From contig NC_040016.1 in assembly GCF_000972845.2 (NCBI RefSeq), positions 15,476,967-15,540,966 on the forward strand: a DNA stretch of 64,000 nucleotides, read 5' to 3'. A model generated the notes under the pieces. That model was given only the letters and a program-made list of their open reading frames with translations, ran no database searches and was not told the DNA's origin. Both the position numbers and the translations under genes were made by a program. Source of the DNA: Larimichthys crocea. Taxonomy: Eukaryota > Chordata > Actinopteri > Sciaenidae. Below, in pieces: positions 10,554 through 22,608 of this stretch (within the stretch, counting starts at the first letter, position 1; every line of letters begins with the position of its first letter).

Positions 10554-13172
10554 GGGAAAAACACGAGCAAGACAAGAAAATTAAACAACATGAAGATAGG
10601 TACACAGGGTGTGGAGACTGTGGCCAATCAATCATGGGTCAGTGGCCATATGGACACGACCAACTGTAAGGTAAGATGCTGTGATGACATTTAGATGATA
10701 TTTTCATGGACAAAGGTAATTTTAGCTTGAAAGCTACATGCATGCTCTGAACCATATGGGCTTTAAAAGTCAAACTATTTAAATCTGTTACTTTGATGGG
10801 GACAGTGTGGGCCCCTGACATATAATCTTCTATTCAACATTCAGCTTGCTAGCTGGTTAGCTAGATTTTTTTCATTAATGGAGTCATTTATTCAACAGAC
10901 TATCTTTAAAAGTCAGCTGTTCTGACAGTTGAGTGCAGTTATTCTTGAAAGGCAGTACATATGAATGTATATGCATGTCTTTCTCACAACTGGCATCCAT
11001 TTGATTGTCATTCTCACAAAACAAACTATACACACTTTGCATTACTCTGTCGAGGGGTATTTTACCTTCCACATGACTCAGTAATCATAAAACTGACTTG
11101 ATGATATCATTACATCCAACTCTCTTTGGCTATTATTAAACCTCATTTATAAAAGCTCTGTCACTAACCTTATTCTGGGGCTTTAATTTCCAACTCAATT
11201 AGATTAGAGTGAAGCATGACTGAGTACTTAAGATTTTGGGGCGGCAGGATTCAGGCTATGTCCAATTTCCTCCTCGGTGTGGTATGTGTGTGATATTTGG
11301 GAAATACCATATCTAAATACCTACATCCATTTTGCATTTCTATTAAAGATTGAGTTTGTCTTACTCTTCCTCTACTGTGACACTGTATTTCAGCTTAAAT
11401 CTGTTCAAAACTTTTTCTTCAAGTTTCTCTCTTGTAGCTCTTCCAAATGCTGCAATCTACAATTTCTGTCATTATCTCATAGTTTGCTACATTCTTCTTT
11501 TACTGATGAAAATGACTGACTAAAAGGGAACATGCACCAAGAATACCCGAAGCTAGACATACAAACAAACAATCTACTTCAACTGGTCTGATTGGGCCGT
11601 TGAATCAATCTGTCTGGTGAGTGATAATGACAAAGCTGGAGGTAAACACTGCATTATATGAGCAGTCACAGCCTGCGATTTCACATCAGAGAGAGAATTG
11701 CGTTGCTTACCACCCAAGTCAAATGGTGTTCACTCGAGCCCAGCTACAGATCAGCTTGATTGCATTTAGCACACATATACTTTGATAAGTTTATAACGTT
11801 TTGTTATGAAATTGATAAAAAGTAACAAACTTTGTGCTGACATTGTTCTGTTTCACAAAATCATGGCTTCTATTCAGACAGGGTTTGCTACCTGCTGCTT
11901 CCCCTAAACAGTTGCTGAAAACAAAAAAACAATTGTTTCACATCATTTATTGATAAATTGGAGTATTTTCACAGATTTTGGTTTTCTTACAGGAACACAA
12001 CCACAAATCCCATCAAACAGATCTCTAAAACAGAGGGGGGTAGAGGGATGCTTTGAAAGCTCTCACCGTTTGTGTCTCTGAATCAATAGTGCCACCATTT
12101 CAACATAAAAGTCAAAAGTGCCTGGCTTTCAGAACCACACCAGCTGAATAACACCCTGCCACGCTTTGTCCTGTGGGATACTTCCTACAGCTCGAAAAGC
12201 AATTCATCCTTTAAATCCTGATCAGTAGCAGCCAAAATTGGCGACAGGAAAAGCAAAAAGAACTACTGAATGTATTTTATGCTCAGCAGGGTGCGAAACA
12301 GACACATTAAAAGAGAACATCTGATTTGAAAAGGTACACATTAACACTAAAGAACTGACTGTGCTTTCTAAGTGAAAGTTCTTACGTCATAGAGAACTCA
12401 ATGAAACAACTTGACAAAATCAATATGCCTACTACTGTATACAAGTTATAACATTGTTGATTAGGAAGTGCTATGAACAGACCAGGAAATATGGTCCATA
12501 TTGGAGAGTGCTGCACGTTTAATGCCAACACAGGAAACAGTAAACCCAAACCCTGAATATGGATCAGTATTCGAGCAAAAATGATCTGCTCAGCCGCAAA
12601 TATTCAGCAATTTTCAGTGTTACATTAGCCTTTTGCGATCAGGCGTAACAGTCCTATTTTGAAGTATAAAATAAATGCTAATTGGATAATTAACCTTTAG
12701 CACAAGCAGAAAACAGCACAGACAGATAGCATGCAATCCCTCATTGCATCATCATGCCACCAGGGCAGAGAAGCTTAGCCAGCTCATCATGAAAATGGTG
12801 ACTGAAGATTGGCTCTTATTGAGCTTTGTGGAAAGAGAGCCAGAGTACAATATCAATACAGTATAGGCAAACCCTAACCCAACCCAAGTGGGATGTTAAT
12901 TTCAAATCCTATTCTTATGTTTTGTATTAAAAGTATAATAATTTAGTGCTGAAATATGGAAATTACTTAAAATGCCTGTCCCTAACCCTGAACAATGAGT
13001 GTCCAATCATCAATCATGACTAGGCATGGCAAGCTTTGCATTTCTCAACATTCTGGAGAAGGGGCAAAGGCTATAGTAAGACCAAAACACAAGCAAATGT
13101 GTAAGAAATGTATTCAACAGTCTTTTCCTGAGTGACCTTATTATATAGCTACTTCTATACTGCAATACAAAA
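10552..13172. other. Intergenic, no gene seen
   Basis: AT-rich sequence, no supported gene. A short CCCTAACCCAACCC stretch near 12,872 is not a telomeric array. Confidence 0.4.
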
Positions 13173-13181
13173 AAATATGCT

Positions 13182-13371
13182 TTTTTGGGGTGTCATTTAG
13201 CTCAGCTGGTAGAGCATCCGCCCCATGTATGAAGGCTCAGTCCTTGCCACAGTGGCCCAGGGTTCGAATCTGACCTGTGGCTCTTTCCCGCATGTCATTC
13301 CCCATCTCTCTCGACCCACTCTTCAAGCTGTCTCTGTTAAATAAAGCTAAAAGAATAACTTAAAAAAAAAG
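13182..13371 (+). mobile_element. tRNA-derived SINE, copy 2, with target-site duplication
   Basis: The tRNA-like head has A box TAGCTCAGCTGGTAGAGC and B box GGTTCGAATCTGACC, followed by a body shared with the copy at 1698 and an A-rich tail. It is flanked by a direct 9-bp repeat AAATATGCT (13173-13181 and 13372-13380), the expected target-site duplication of LINE-mediated retroposition. The tRNA-like part is not a functional tRNA gene: it is followed by the SINE body rather than a terminator. Confidence 0.9.
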
Positions 13372-13389
13372 AAATATGCTATTTCTTGA

Positions 13390-16300
13390 TTTGCATGTCC
13401 TCTACATGGATTACTGATTGGTAAGTATGCTTTGAGTTTTTGCCCGGAACATTGAGTTTTAGCCTTTGTACTTTAGATCAAAATTATGCATTGCGAGTTG
13501 TTAAAACGTCAGCCAGAGCAACATTGCCAACCAGTTCATTAATGTAATTAGCAAGCTAGCTATAGCTGATGAAATCTGCCAACGATGATTGTCATTTCAG
13601 CAAACAAAATCAATATTCACCAGTTTGAAATCGCAATAGCAAATCATACCACAATGTTTTTGTCTGTTAAGATTGTAGCTGTGTCAGATTAAGTGATTAT
13701 ACTCATAAATTCTGGCTCTGACTTAGCCAAGAGGCATGACAGACTACATGTTGGTCTGCAGCCAATCAGAACTTGCCATCTTTCACAATCTGTGCAATGT
13801 CATTGGGTAGGAGGTGCTAGGGAGCGACTTCTGGGAACAAGAATGTAAACAAACAGTGATGTCTGAAGTGGTGTGTATGATACTGGCTGTCTTGTGTTTA
13901 GGAGAAAAAAAAACGAAAAATGAAAGGGAAAGAAGGCAACGAAAGCCGGTGAAAATTCTGCCAAGTTATCCTTTTTGCCAAGATGTCATGAGGCGGAGAG
14001 AAAATTTTAAAGCAGAATCGTCCAGTATTAATATTTCTAGCCTGACTTTAGAATTCAATATAAATGTTAATTTTGGATGTACAGACAGCTGTTGCATGTA
14101 CAAACAGCAGCTGTAATATACAATAAAAGTCACCTCTGGAGGTACTCTCTGTTAATTTTTAAAAACTTAATAACATTTTATATATTTAAAAAAAGTCACA
14201 AAATCTTATCAACTGTCTTATTAGCCGTCCGTGGAAACTTGAGCTCTGCAGATAAATACCTAAATGTGCATCGTAAAGCTGGAGAAGACATGATAAAGGA
14301 CCTTTCCTGAGTTCTTATAGCATAGATATTTCTTATGAAGTAGATAATCTAATTCAGTTTTATAACAGCGTTCATATTAGGCATGCATATCCATGCGCTC
14401 TCCTTTGAGTTATTATATCAAATCTGTTGAAGATCATTTTCCATCAGTCACGAACAAAGTTGTCTAAAATGCAATAAAACAATTGTCCTCAATCATTAAA
14501 ATTCACACTGCATACTTGTTACAGAGGAGCAGAGGCAAGGAATTAGACTTTGGAGAGTGTAGGAGCCATTATGTGATTAAATTACCATTCATAATTTTGC
14601 TATCTGGTGCTTTTAGCCTGGATGGTTGCCTGGATAAACAGGCTGCCTCTTCCAACAGAGATGTGTGAGTCCTGTATTGTGTATTTATTCAAATAGCAGT
14701 TTTTAGACAATATTTTGGGTATAATTTGGAGGCAGGAAAGAAAAGTTATCTCTTCAGACTGTCACTATGCCCTTTTATGTTTATGGATTTTATTGTTTTA
14801 TTAGTTGTCTGCATGTGTGGTGTTGATCATGTTACTGTATACTGCCAGCTGTGGAGAGCTGTTAATGCCACCAAGTTGTGACCCTTTCTTAGAGTCAGGG
14901 AGATGGGTGAAGTCAGCAAGAGTTCAGAAAGCTTGTTTTAGCTCAACTATTTTTATGATGGAAAGCAATGATCGTTTTCTTTTTCTTTTTTTTGTTTTGT
15001 TTATACTACACAAGAGATAAATCACATTTCAAGGTTTTGAGGCTACATATGTTGCTTATGGAGTATTTGAGTTTAAGATGCCATTCATTCCTCATTGTAA
15101 TGACATATTAAATCAAACTGTGTTGGCCCTACAGTGCCTCAAAGCTGTCAAACTTAGTCGGTGTATTTCTGACCTATATAGTTTCCAAAAACAACTTCAG
15201 GAAAATGAGCTGAGGTGTATTCAGCTCAGATAGGGTCATAAAACTCTCCAAGCACCCAAGCTGATCAACATACTCTTGGTTTATAACTCACAAGCCTTGA
15301 TAACAAAGGCTGCAGTGGACAATCAAATTGATGAGGTTGGTTTGTCTACTTGGGGAGGAAAGGCCTTTGTCAAAATGTTGGTTCAAATGTCACCCAGGGT
15401 GCTGATAAATCACATCGAACACGCCAAACCACCATTTGTCTTTCTTCTCTTGTAAGCCAGTGATTTGTAGTCGGCTCCATTTTTGTCAGCTCATACCTAA
15501 GTGGGCTATAGTGTGTCTAAGCACAGAGATTTCTTGTTGTCTCAACCATAAATTTGATTGGTTATGTCTTTTTCAGTTGATCCTTCCAGAGATCAGGCTC
15601 ATCTTTTAGTGTTTGAAGTCAACACACACTTATTTAGTTTTGCACAGATGTTACGGTCCACATATATAGTGAATACATAAATAAGTAAATCAGTCGTTAG
15701 ATTAAATTCCACATCGAGTTGCTGCCACATGATTAGAAAACAAATGGTAACAGTGACACAGTCTGTTCCTTGAAGACACATTACCACTCTGTAGATATGC
15801 AAATGATTAATCAGGACTCCTCCAAGGTCAGGCACTCTGGCAATTTACATTTAACATGGCCAGTGGCAAAACAAATCAATTTCCCATCCTTAAACTGTTT
15901 TTACACATCAGGTGAGCTGAGCACGTAGACATGCGTGTATTACTGACAGACTGACTCACTGAGGGGTATTGAGAGGTTACATCCTCCCACACTCTCGAAC
16001 GCATCCTCTGTACGGGGAATCAGATGCAAAAAAGTGACAGATATGGAGCAATAGATGAATAACTAAAACCCCCACAGAACTGGGTGCCAGGCAACAGATG
16101 CTGATAACTGCCTCAGATTAGGTCCTAGATTGTCGTCGGCTCCTGCCAAGACTCTGATGCTATATTTACTCCTCCCTCTCTCCATCCCTCCTCTGATTGT
16201 GTCTGTGCCACCACGGTATGTCATCTCCACATTATGTCTATGACAGAGAGCCAGGTGTGGAATGGAGATGAAATATTCATTTTGAATGCCAGAATACTTT

Positions 16301-18990
16301 CACTTAAGCAGAGAATGATATGGTAAAAGCAAGAGATTGAAGGTCTGTAGTATATTCATTCAGGTTGGATTGAGGCTCCAGGTGGTGAGGGTTAAATGTG
16401 TGTTTTTTTGTAGTTTTAGGGAAACTTTTGAAACATTTTCTTCTGATGATACCTGGAACAGCTTTCACACAGCTGAAGAGATCCCATCTGAGTATACCAT
16501 AACCTTTAGGGAAAATATTCTTTATCATTTAAGCAGCTATTTTGAAAGTCAAAGTTTACTTTCTTCATGATGCTCCCTCTGTGATGAGCTAAATGTCAAA
16601 ATTCTGTTTAGATTTGGATTCAGAAACCTGCTGAAAGCCAGGACACCTTAGATATGGACATGACAAAAACATCTCATTCAGCAATTATGTAGAGAGATAA
16701 GAAAATATATAGAAAAGAAAAGAAGTGTGAGGGAAGATTGTTGTGAAGTGCAACACAAAAAGAAGCGTATGTTTCTTTTTAATAGGATTTGGAAGTCTGC
16801 AGAGTATCAGGTCAGTATTAAGTTGTTTTTCTTATCAATATTAACGATAGAACTGATTTATAAATATTGATAATGATTTATGTAATGTGAAATCTTTCTT
16901 TTGTTAAGTAATTAAAAAAAAGGTGTATTATTTCCATCGGAACTGTAGAAGAACACATTAGCACAAAATGGAAATACTCAAGTAAAGAACAATACCTCAC
17001 TATGTACAAAAGTTCAGCAATCATTTTTTATATTGGAGATATTTTTGCCAATTTTATTCTACACCAACCTAGAAATGTTTTAGTTTTACAGGCCATCACT
17101 GACGAAGACCTTCTAGATTGTACACCTCTAAGCAAATGTCCTTACAGACTAAACCAAAATAAAGTGAAAACTTGTTTGTCAAAGGGACGAGGACACAGGA
17201 CAAAGAATGGGAGAACACGGAGCATATTATGCAGCAGCCAGTCAGCTGGCTGAACAGAACAGCTTAATTGAAGAGCCTGAAATAGAGACTCTCTATTAAG
17301 GCTGAAGAGGCTCCCTGCACCAGCAGCCTATCAGGAGTGACGATTGCCTGACTTTGCTCTCTGTATACCCTCAAGATAGCAGAATGAGGAAAAAGGGACA
17401 CAATTACCAAAGAGCACAAAGATGCTGCATTGTCATAGATAGGAGGCTCATTTGTGCGTGTTGTGCCAATTTAACGCTGACACAAGGTGGTATGTCTTAT
17501 AACTTTGAGCCAAAGTGCTACACCAAAGTGCACCCGTGTTTTTGTTCTCTTCTCACGGTTAGATTGCATATCTTGAATTACAGTTTGATTGTTTGGCTGA
17601 TCTTATCTGGAGCGAGTTATCATGAGTGCATCAGTAGAGTAGTAACCGTTAATGGTTAAGGTAATGGATTATGTATTATGCTCCCCCACAATTATGGGGG
17701 AAAGCCTGTATTTTCTGTGCTATTCACTGCATGCAGCTTTGACAAGAGTTGTGTGAGCATTGCACTCTACTGGCAGCTATTATGTACTACAATAAGGGGT
17801 CCAGCTTGCAGTCGAGACAGCCTTAAATTTTCAGGTCTATAGCACAATGAATACCTGATCTGATTTTTGTCATATAGCATCTGGAGCTGCGTGCCTCACA
17901 GCTGACAACAACAGCAAAAAACAACAACACAGCTGTCCCCAAACCTTCCCGCAGAGTTAGACCCCTGCAGTCGAGTTTGTGTTTTTCCTGAGTGCTGCTA
18001 ATAAGACACAGGAGTCTTATTAAGTCTCACAAATTACAGAAAAACAGGGTACGTCACCATATTACCTCCAACTGTTCCTTTTTTGAGAGTGGTTTTAGAA
18101 TTTGAAGCTGGCTGTTATATTAGCTTTTAACTACAGCCTAAAGCTTTTTGATTTCCCAGGTGAATCCACTGACATTTCTCATGCCTCCTTCAGCAAGCAC
18201 ACAGACGTCTTTAGGGCTCTGCAGACCAGCCACTCTGGGTCTTACAGTGACTATGCCACCAGATGGCAGTCAATAATACTGTAATCCCACAAATCCAAGA
18301 ATCAATGCAAAGGATGCTTTTGTTGGAATAATTAAGATTACTTGAATTACTCAGCAGATTGTTTATATGGTGACATTTATTGCAACTTTCATTGCCTCTG
18401 CAAGACAAAATGCACCTTTATGCATTTCATTTCACTTTTTGTGTGCGCATGGCCATGCCCCACTTGTCTATGAATATTTAGACAAATATGTTGTGTGGAT
18501 GTTGTTTTACAACAGAATCAAATCAAATCAAATGTTCATTGTATTTGCAGTGATATCAGTGGCTCCCACACTTTCTTAAATATCAAATTCAAGAAATATT
18601 TAAGGACTTTCCAGACTCAATTCTCACATATTTTAAGATATCATAGTCTAAGACATGGATCAAGGTTAATTACTGTTACAACACATAAATTTTGGAATGA
18701 AAACTAACAGGCTTTTTAAGCAACTCAAAGAGGGGGAGACTTCAGGCAGTTACAGTGATGCTGCGTTAAGTTGAGTGCCATACAATTTTGAGGTATTTCT
18801 AGTACTTGAGTATGTTCAGATACTTGCTTACTATGCTCATGCTTCACTACATTTCAGAGGCAAATATCTAATGCACCTATCAGCTGTAGCTACAAGCTAC
18901 TTTGCAGATTAAGACGGATCAAATGATCAAACTCCACGATGTGATGCACTGTTATGGATTAAACTACCGAGCAGTGTGTGAAGTTGATCA
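13390..18990. other. Intergenic, no gene seen
   Basis: No supported genes. Positions about 13,500-14,120 look like a decayed dispersed repeat (GCCAATCAGAAC... then a lysine-rich pseudo-frame), recognised only vaguely. The rest is AT-rich with scattered short open frames. Upstream non-coding exons of a neighbouring gene cannot be excluded by eye. Confidence 0.4.
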
Positions 18991-18994
18991 ATAA

Positions 18995-18995
<1 letters not shown>

Positions 18996-19048
<53 letters not shown>
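18996..19048. repeat. (AT)n(GT)n compound microsatellite
   Basis: About 15 AT units run directly into about 11 GT units. Confidence 0.95.
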
Positions 19049-19049
19049 T

Positions 19050-19142
19050 TACATATGTTGTTTTTCTTTGTTTGTATACTGGAGTACTGTAACAAAAATA
19101 ATTTCCCCCTGGGATTATTAAAGTATTTCTGATTCTGATAAT
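19050..19142 (+). mobile_element. LINE 3'-end remnant
   Basis: AATTTCCCCCTGGGATTATT followed by AAAGTATTTCTGATTCTGAT is a 3'-terminal signature I recognise from fish LINEs that end in short tandem repeats. Only the tail is present. Confidence 0.6.
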
Positions 19143-19504
19143 ACAGTTAGTGTTATCATTAGTAGGGGTCAAATACTACTTATTTTAATACCAACACTTT
19201 CATTCATTGTTAATGTGCCCTACACTTTGAAAGACACCAAACAAACATGACAGTATGACGCTAACACATATCAACATTTAAATATTAGCAGCAGGATACT
19301 GCAAAGTCACTATAAAGTCACTACATCAGGGCACAAACAAACCATAAGTCATTTTTTAATAACAATACATGCAAAGTCATCAATAAAGCTCGCTCAAAGT
19401 CTTTACGTGCCCAGGAAGACACTCAAGAAATGCTAAACAAAGAAATCCAACCAAAATCCAAGAGGTGGGACGTCAACTCTTCCTCCTCCTCTTTTTTCAG
19501 GAGC

Positions 19505-19620
19505 TCGTCTCTCATTGGTCAGCATCCAGAGATGCGCCACAGCTATTGGCTGGCTCTGGCTGTCAGTCAAGGACGGTGCTTGGCCGTTCGGTGTTCCGCT
19601 GATTCGGGATCAGAGAGGAC
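19505..19620 (+). promoter_or_regulatory. cttnbp2nl: Probable cttnbp2nl promoter
   Basis: A local rise in GC content contains two inverted CCAAT boxes (ATTGG at 19514-19518 and 19545-19549, 31 bp apart, a typical NF-Y arrangement). It lies shortly upstream of a strong splice donor at 19701/19702. No TATA box is obvious, so initiation is probably dispersed between about 19,560 and 19,650. Confidence 0.5.
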
Positions 19621-19701
19621 GCAAATCAAGTGAAACAAATCTCCTGACAGCAGAAAAAGTTCATGCTGGAGTTTCCAAAGAGCTCAGAGGGACGCATGAA
19701 G
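19600..19701 (+). other. cttnbp2nl: Probable non-coding exon 1 of cttnbp2nl
   Basis: The sequence ends in a consensus donor, GAAG|GTAAGA, at 19701/19702. The first coding exon, at 22504, carries 12 untranslated bases before its ATG and opens with a good acceptor (CTCACAG), so an upstream leader exon is required. The left edge is a guess based on the promoter position. Confidence 0.5.
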
Positions 19702-19771
19702 GTAAGAAGACATACGGGAAATGTTTTTTTGTTGACGGTGTGAAGTTAGAGACGATATTTTTATCGTGTGT

Positions 19772-19808
<37 letters not shown>

Positions 19809-20166
19809 GTGCCGTGTTTACAGTTTTTGGTCCAAAAAAAAAAAAAAGTGGCAAAAGTAGTCAAAGCTGCAGGGCTGAGCGTTTTGTCTGCATCTTCTGA
19901 GGATAAAACAACAATTTAATGTGTTTAGTTCGTGCTTAAATGTCTAAATCCCTAAAAAAAAAAAAAAAAATTAAAGCCACAGTGACATCTTCTTAAGTCG
20001 GCCTCTGATCTCCATGATGGTGTTGATTGAATTTACACTGGCTCCAGTTGTTAGATAACTCTTATTTACTGAGCCGTGGCAACGCTTTAGTTTAATTAAT
20101 TACTTTTGATGTGTTTTTAGGTTGCATTTAAGTCAGTAGCTGTGCAAGTAAGTGAGGTGGCCTGCA

Positions 20167-20206
<40 letters not shown>

Positions 20207-22503
20207 AAATAGGTTGGCTTCCAAATCCAATTTAACATCCAGACATGCTGCATCTGGTCAACAAAGACCTCTCAGGCTGTACTTACCCTCAGTTGACAAG
20301 TTTTTTGGGGGGGGCTGAAGATGTCTGTGACATATATTCATGCACACATTTATGTTTTTTTTGTTTGTTTTTTTTTTCTTGGGTCCTCCCCTTCCAAGTA
20401 AAACCAGCTGGAAGATGATGTGAGGGAAGACTGCACAATTCACAGAAATCTAAAAATAATCTGAAATGCTCTCCATATTGTTAGTATAACATTTGCTCTG
20501 ATTCAATATGACTGCCCCGAGACTTTAAAAAAAAAAAGGGAAAAAAAGTAGTTTTTGATATGATTTGAGTGAAGGAGGTTCATTTTCCACTTATACTGTA
20601 CACATTATAGGTCACAAACCGAGGGAGCCCCCGCCCCGGAGCAAAGCATATGTTTTTGCAGTGAAGAGCTCCTGTGTGTTTTTAATAACTTTGCACTGTT
20701 GCAGATGGGGCACATGGCTGACCAGGCTTAAAACAAACACGGATAAAGGGATTATGGACACAGGGCTTTTCGTGATCGGAAGTGCCGCTATGGAGAACGT
20801 GTGGGAATATTTGTATTTCCCATGCTAACGCTTTGTATAACTCCAACTTGAGGAGGGGAATTAGGTGGAATAATCAGGATCTAAACAAGCATGATGACAC
20901 ATGTAGGACCCCCGCTGGCCTAGATATTTTTCATAACACTGCGCACACTCTTCTCACAGTGATTACAGCGGCCTGTGAAATTAGCAAGCAAGCCTGTAAA
21001 ACCAAAACCAAGGGAGGTGTGTACGCTGAAGTGTAATTAGCATTTTACCCCTGTGGTTAAGCCACAGACCATGAGTGCTGGTAAAGGCAGAACTAAAACA
21101 CTGTGGGCCTTATTTGTGAGAGGTGGCTGCTGCAGGGATTAAGGCAGGCGGTTCAGTCCACCAGGGTTATTCCTCTTCTCACTTCTCCTTGCTCTGCATA
21201 AGTACCACAATATGTTTAAATACAAATGTGCTCATTAGCCGCATAGTTTTTGCACGTCATTGTCCGGTTTTCACGTTGCTGATGTTATTGAAGATCCCTG
21301 GGAAAATATTGGAGCTAAGAACTCAGATATGAAAAGCCGGTGGCTCTTATGTGTTATTTTATTATGCAACCAGTGCTCCCCTCACCGAATGACTTCATGA
21401 TGTGGAAAGTTGTGGTGCTCAGCAGAGCCGGGCTTGTTGAATGAACGCTAGTTCAGGTGTGGATTACAATCTAGTAAACAGCAGTGAGTTAGATTTTCAA
21501 ACAAGAGTTATACTTCTGTTATTAAGTAGTCAGTCAGCGCAGTGTACTTACAACATGTTGGTTCTCATCTGACAAAGGATGCTTAATGTAAAAACATCAA
21601 CAGCTTTGATCTTATTTCAAAGAGGGGCCCGCATACGCTCACTTGGTCAGAATGCGGTTGGATGTTTGAGGTGTGGAGACCACAGGGTTTGTCAGCAGAA
21701 CCAACACAGCTGTGAGATTAGAGTGCAGGGACACTACAAAGAGACCACATCGCATTTCCAACACAAAATAACCAACTGTCACGGTACCCACTATGAACGG
21801 GACACGCAGTGGGAAAACAAAACTAAGAGATTTGTTATTATTTTCAACACTGAACTTGAAAAAGTAAAGTCAGGCTGCACATTATCAGCTGGGCAGCTTG
21901 TGGAAGCCTGCTGTCTATTATTTGATATGCGATTCATCTGTGTCTGATGATGAACACGTTGGCTTTTATTGTTGCCATTTTTGTGCCATCAGAAATGAAA
22001 TTAGCAACTTTGGTAATGGAAATGGAAAATTGAATCCCCAGATCTTAGTTGTAAGGTTACAGTTGTAAGTCTTGCTGTTGTTTAAACTAATTTATTCATC
22101 TTTTTGAACAGTAATTGCATTTTTTTCGCTGCAATATCGGCTCTACCACACAACGTGTTTGTTATGTAGTGCACATCTGCACTACTCGTAAAATTATCTC
22201 TTTGGCTTCTTTCCATGCAGGAGAAATATGTTACTACATATTTTGTAAACTGGATCTGTGCTGAAAAATTCCTCCCTCCCCAAAGATAATATATGTATAT
22301 ATCCCACAAATCCTCATAAGGCTCATAAATTAGGGGCTAGATCAGATAGATCAGTCTGGATGTCTGATTTGGGGGAATTGGAAAACACAAGATGCAATTA
22401 AATAACTGAGAAATTATTGTGGGAAAACGGTCTTCCAAGTTTAGTATAATCTACATTCAGTTAAGTTGACAAAGTTCTTCTCTTTATTCTTTTGTCCTCA
22501 CAG
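19702..22503 (+). other. cttnbp2nl: cttnbp2nl intron 1
   Basis: The intron carries a long T-run (about 19,780-19,808), an A-run (about 19,834-19,846), a second A-run near 19,954-19,970 and a (CA)n tract at about 20,167-20,203. No exon or named mobile element is recognised in it. Confidence 0.5.
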
Positions 22504-22608
22504 TCCAAGCTGAATATGGAGAGTTTGTCCAAGCCAGAGTTGCTGATGCTTTTCAGCATCCTGGAGGGAGAGTTGGAGGCCCGTGACCTGGTCATCGATG
22601 CCCTAAAG
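22504..22608 (+). CDS. cttnbp2nl: cttnbp2nl coding exon 1 (12 nt leader + residues 1-31)
   Basis: Acceptor CTCACAG|TCC and donor AAAG|GTACCC. The ATG at 22516 is preceded in frame by CTG AAT, and human begins two codons earlier (MNLEKLSK against LNMESLSK). The start codon has therefore shifted by two residues while the protein stays aligned. Confidence 0.93.

Noticed and set aside
12870..12985. CCCTAACCC-like telomeric motif
   Set aside because: Only two or three degenerate units; no array.
13182..13280. Possible tRNA gene (A- and B-box-like sequences; also at 1698 and, on the - strand, 35,720-35,807)
   Set aside because: The three copies share a long non-tRNA body and A-rich tail, and two have target-site duplications. 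They are SINEs, not tRNA genes.
19515..19919. A 134-residue open frame across the cttnbp2nl promoter and first intron
   Set aside because: It runs through the strong splice donor and a poly-T tract (phenylalanine run) and has no recognisable domain. It is fortuitous.
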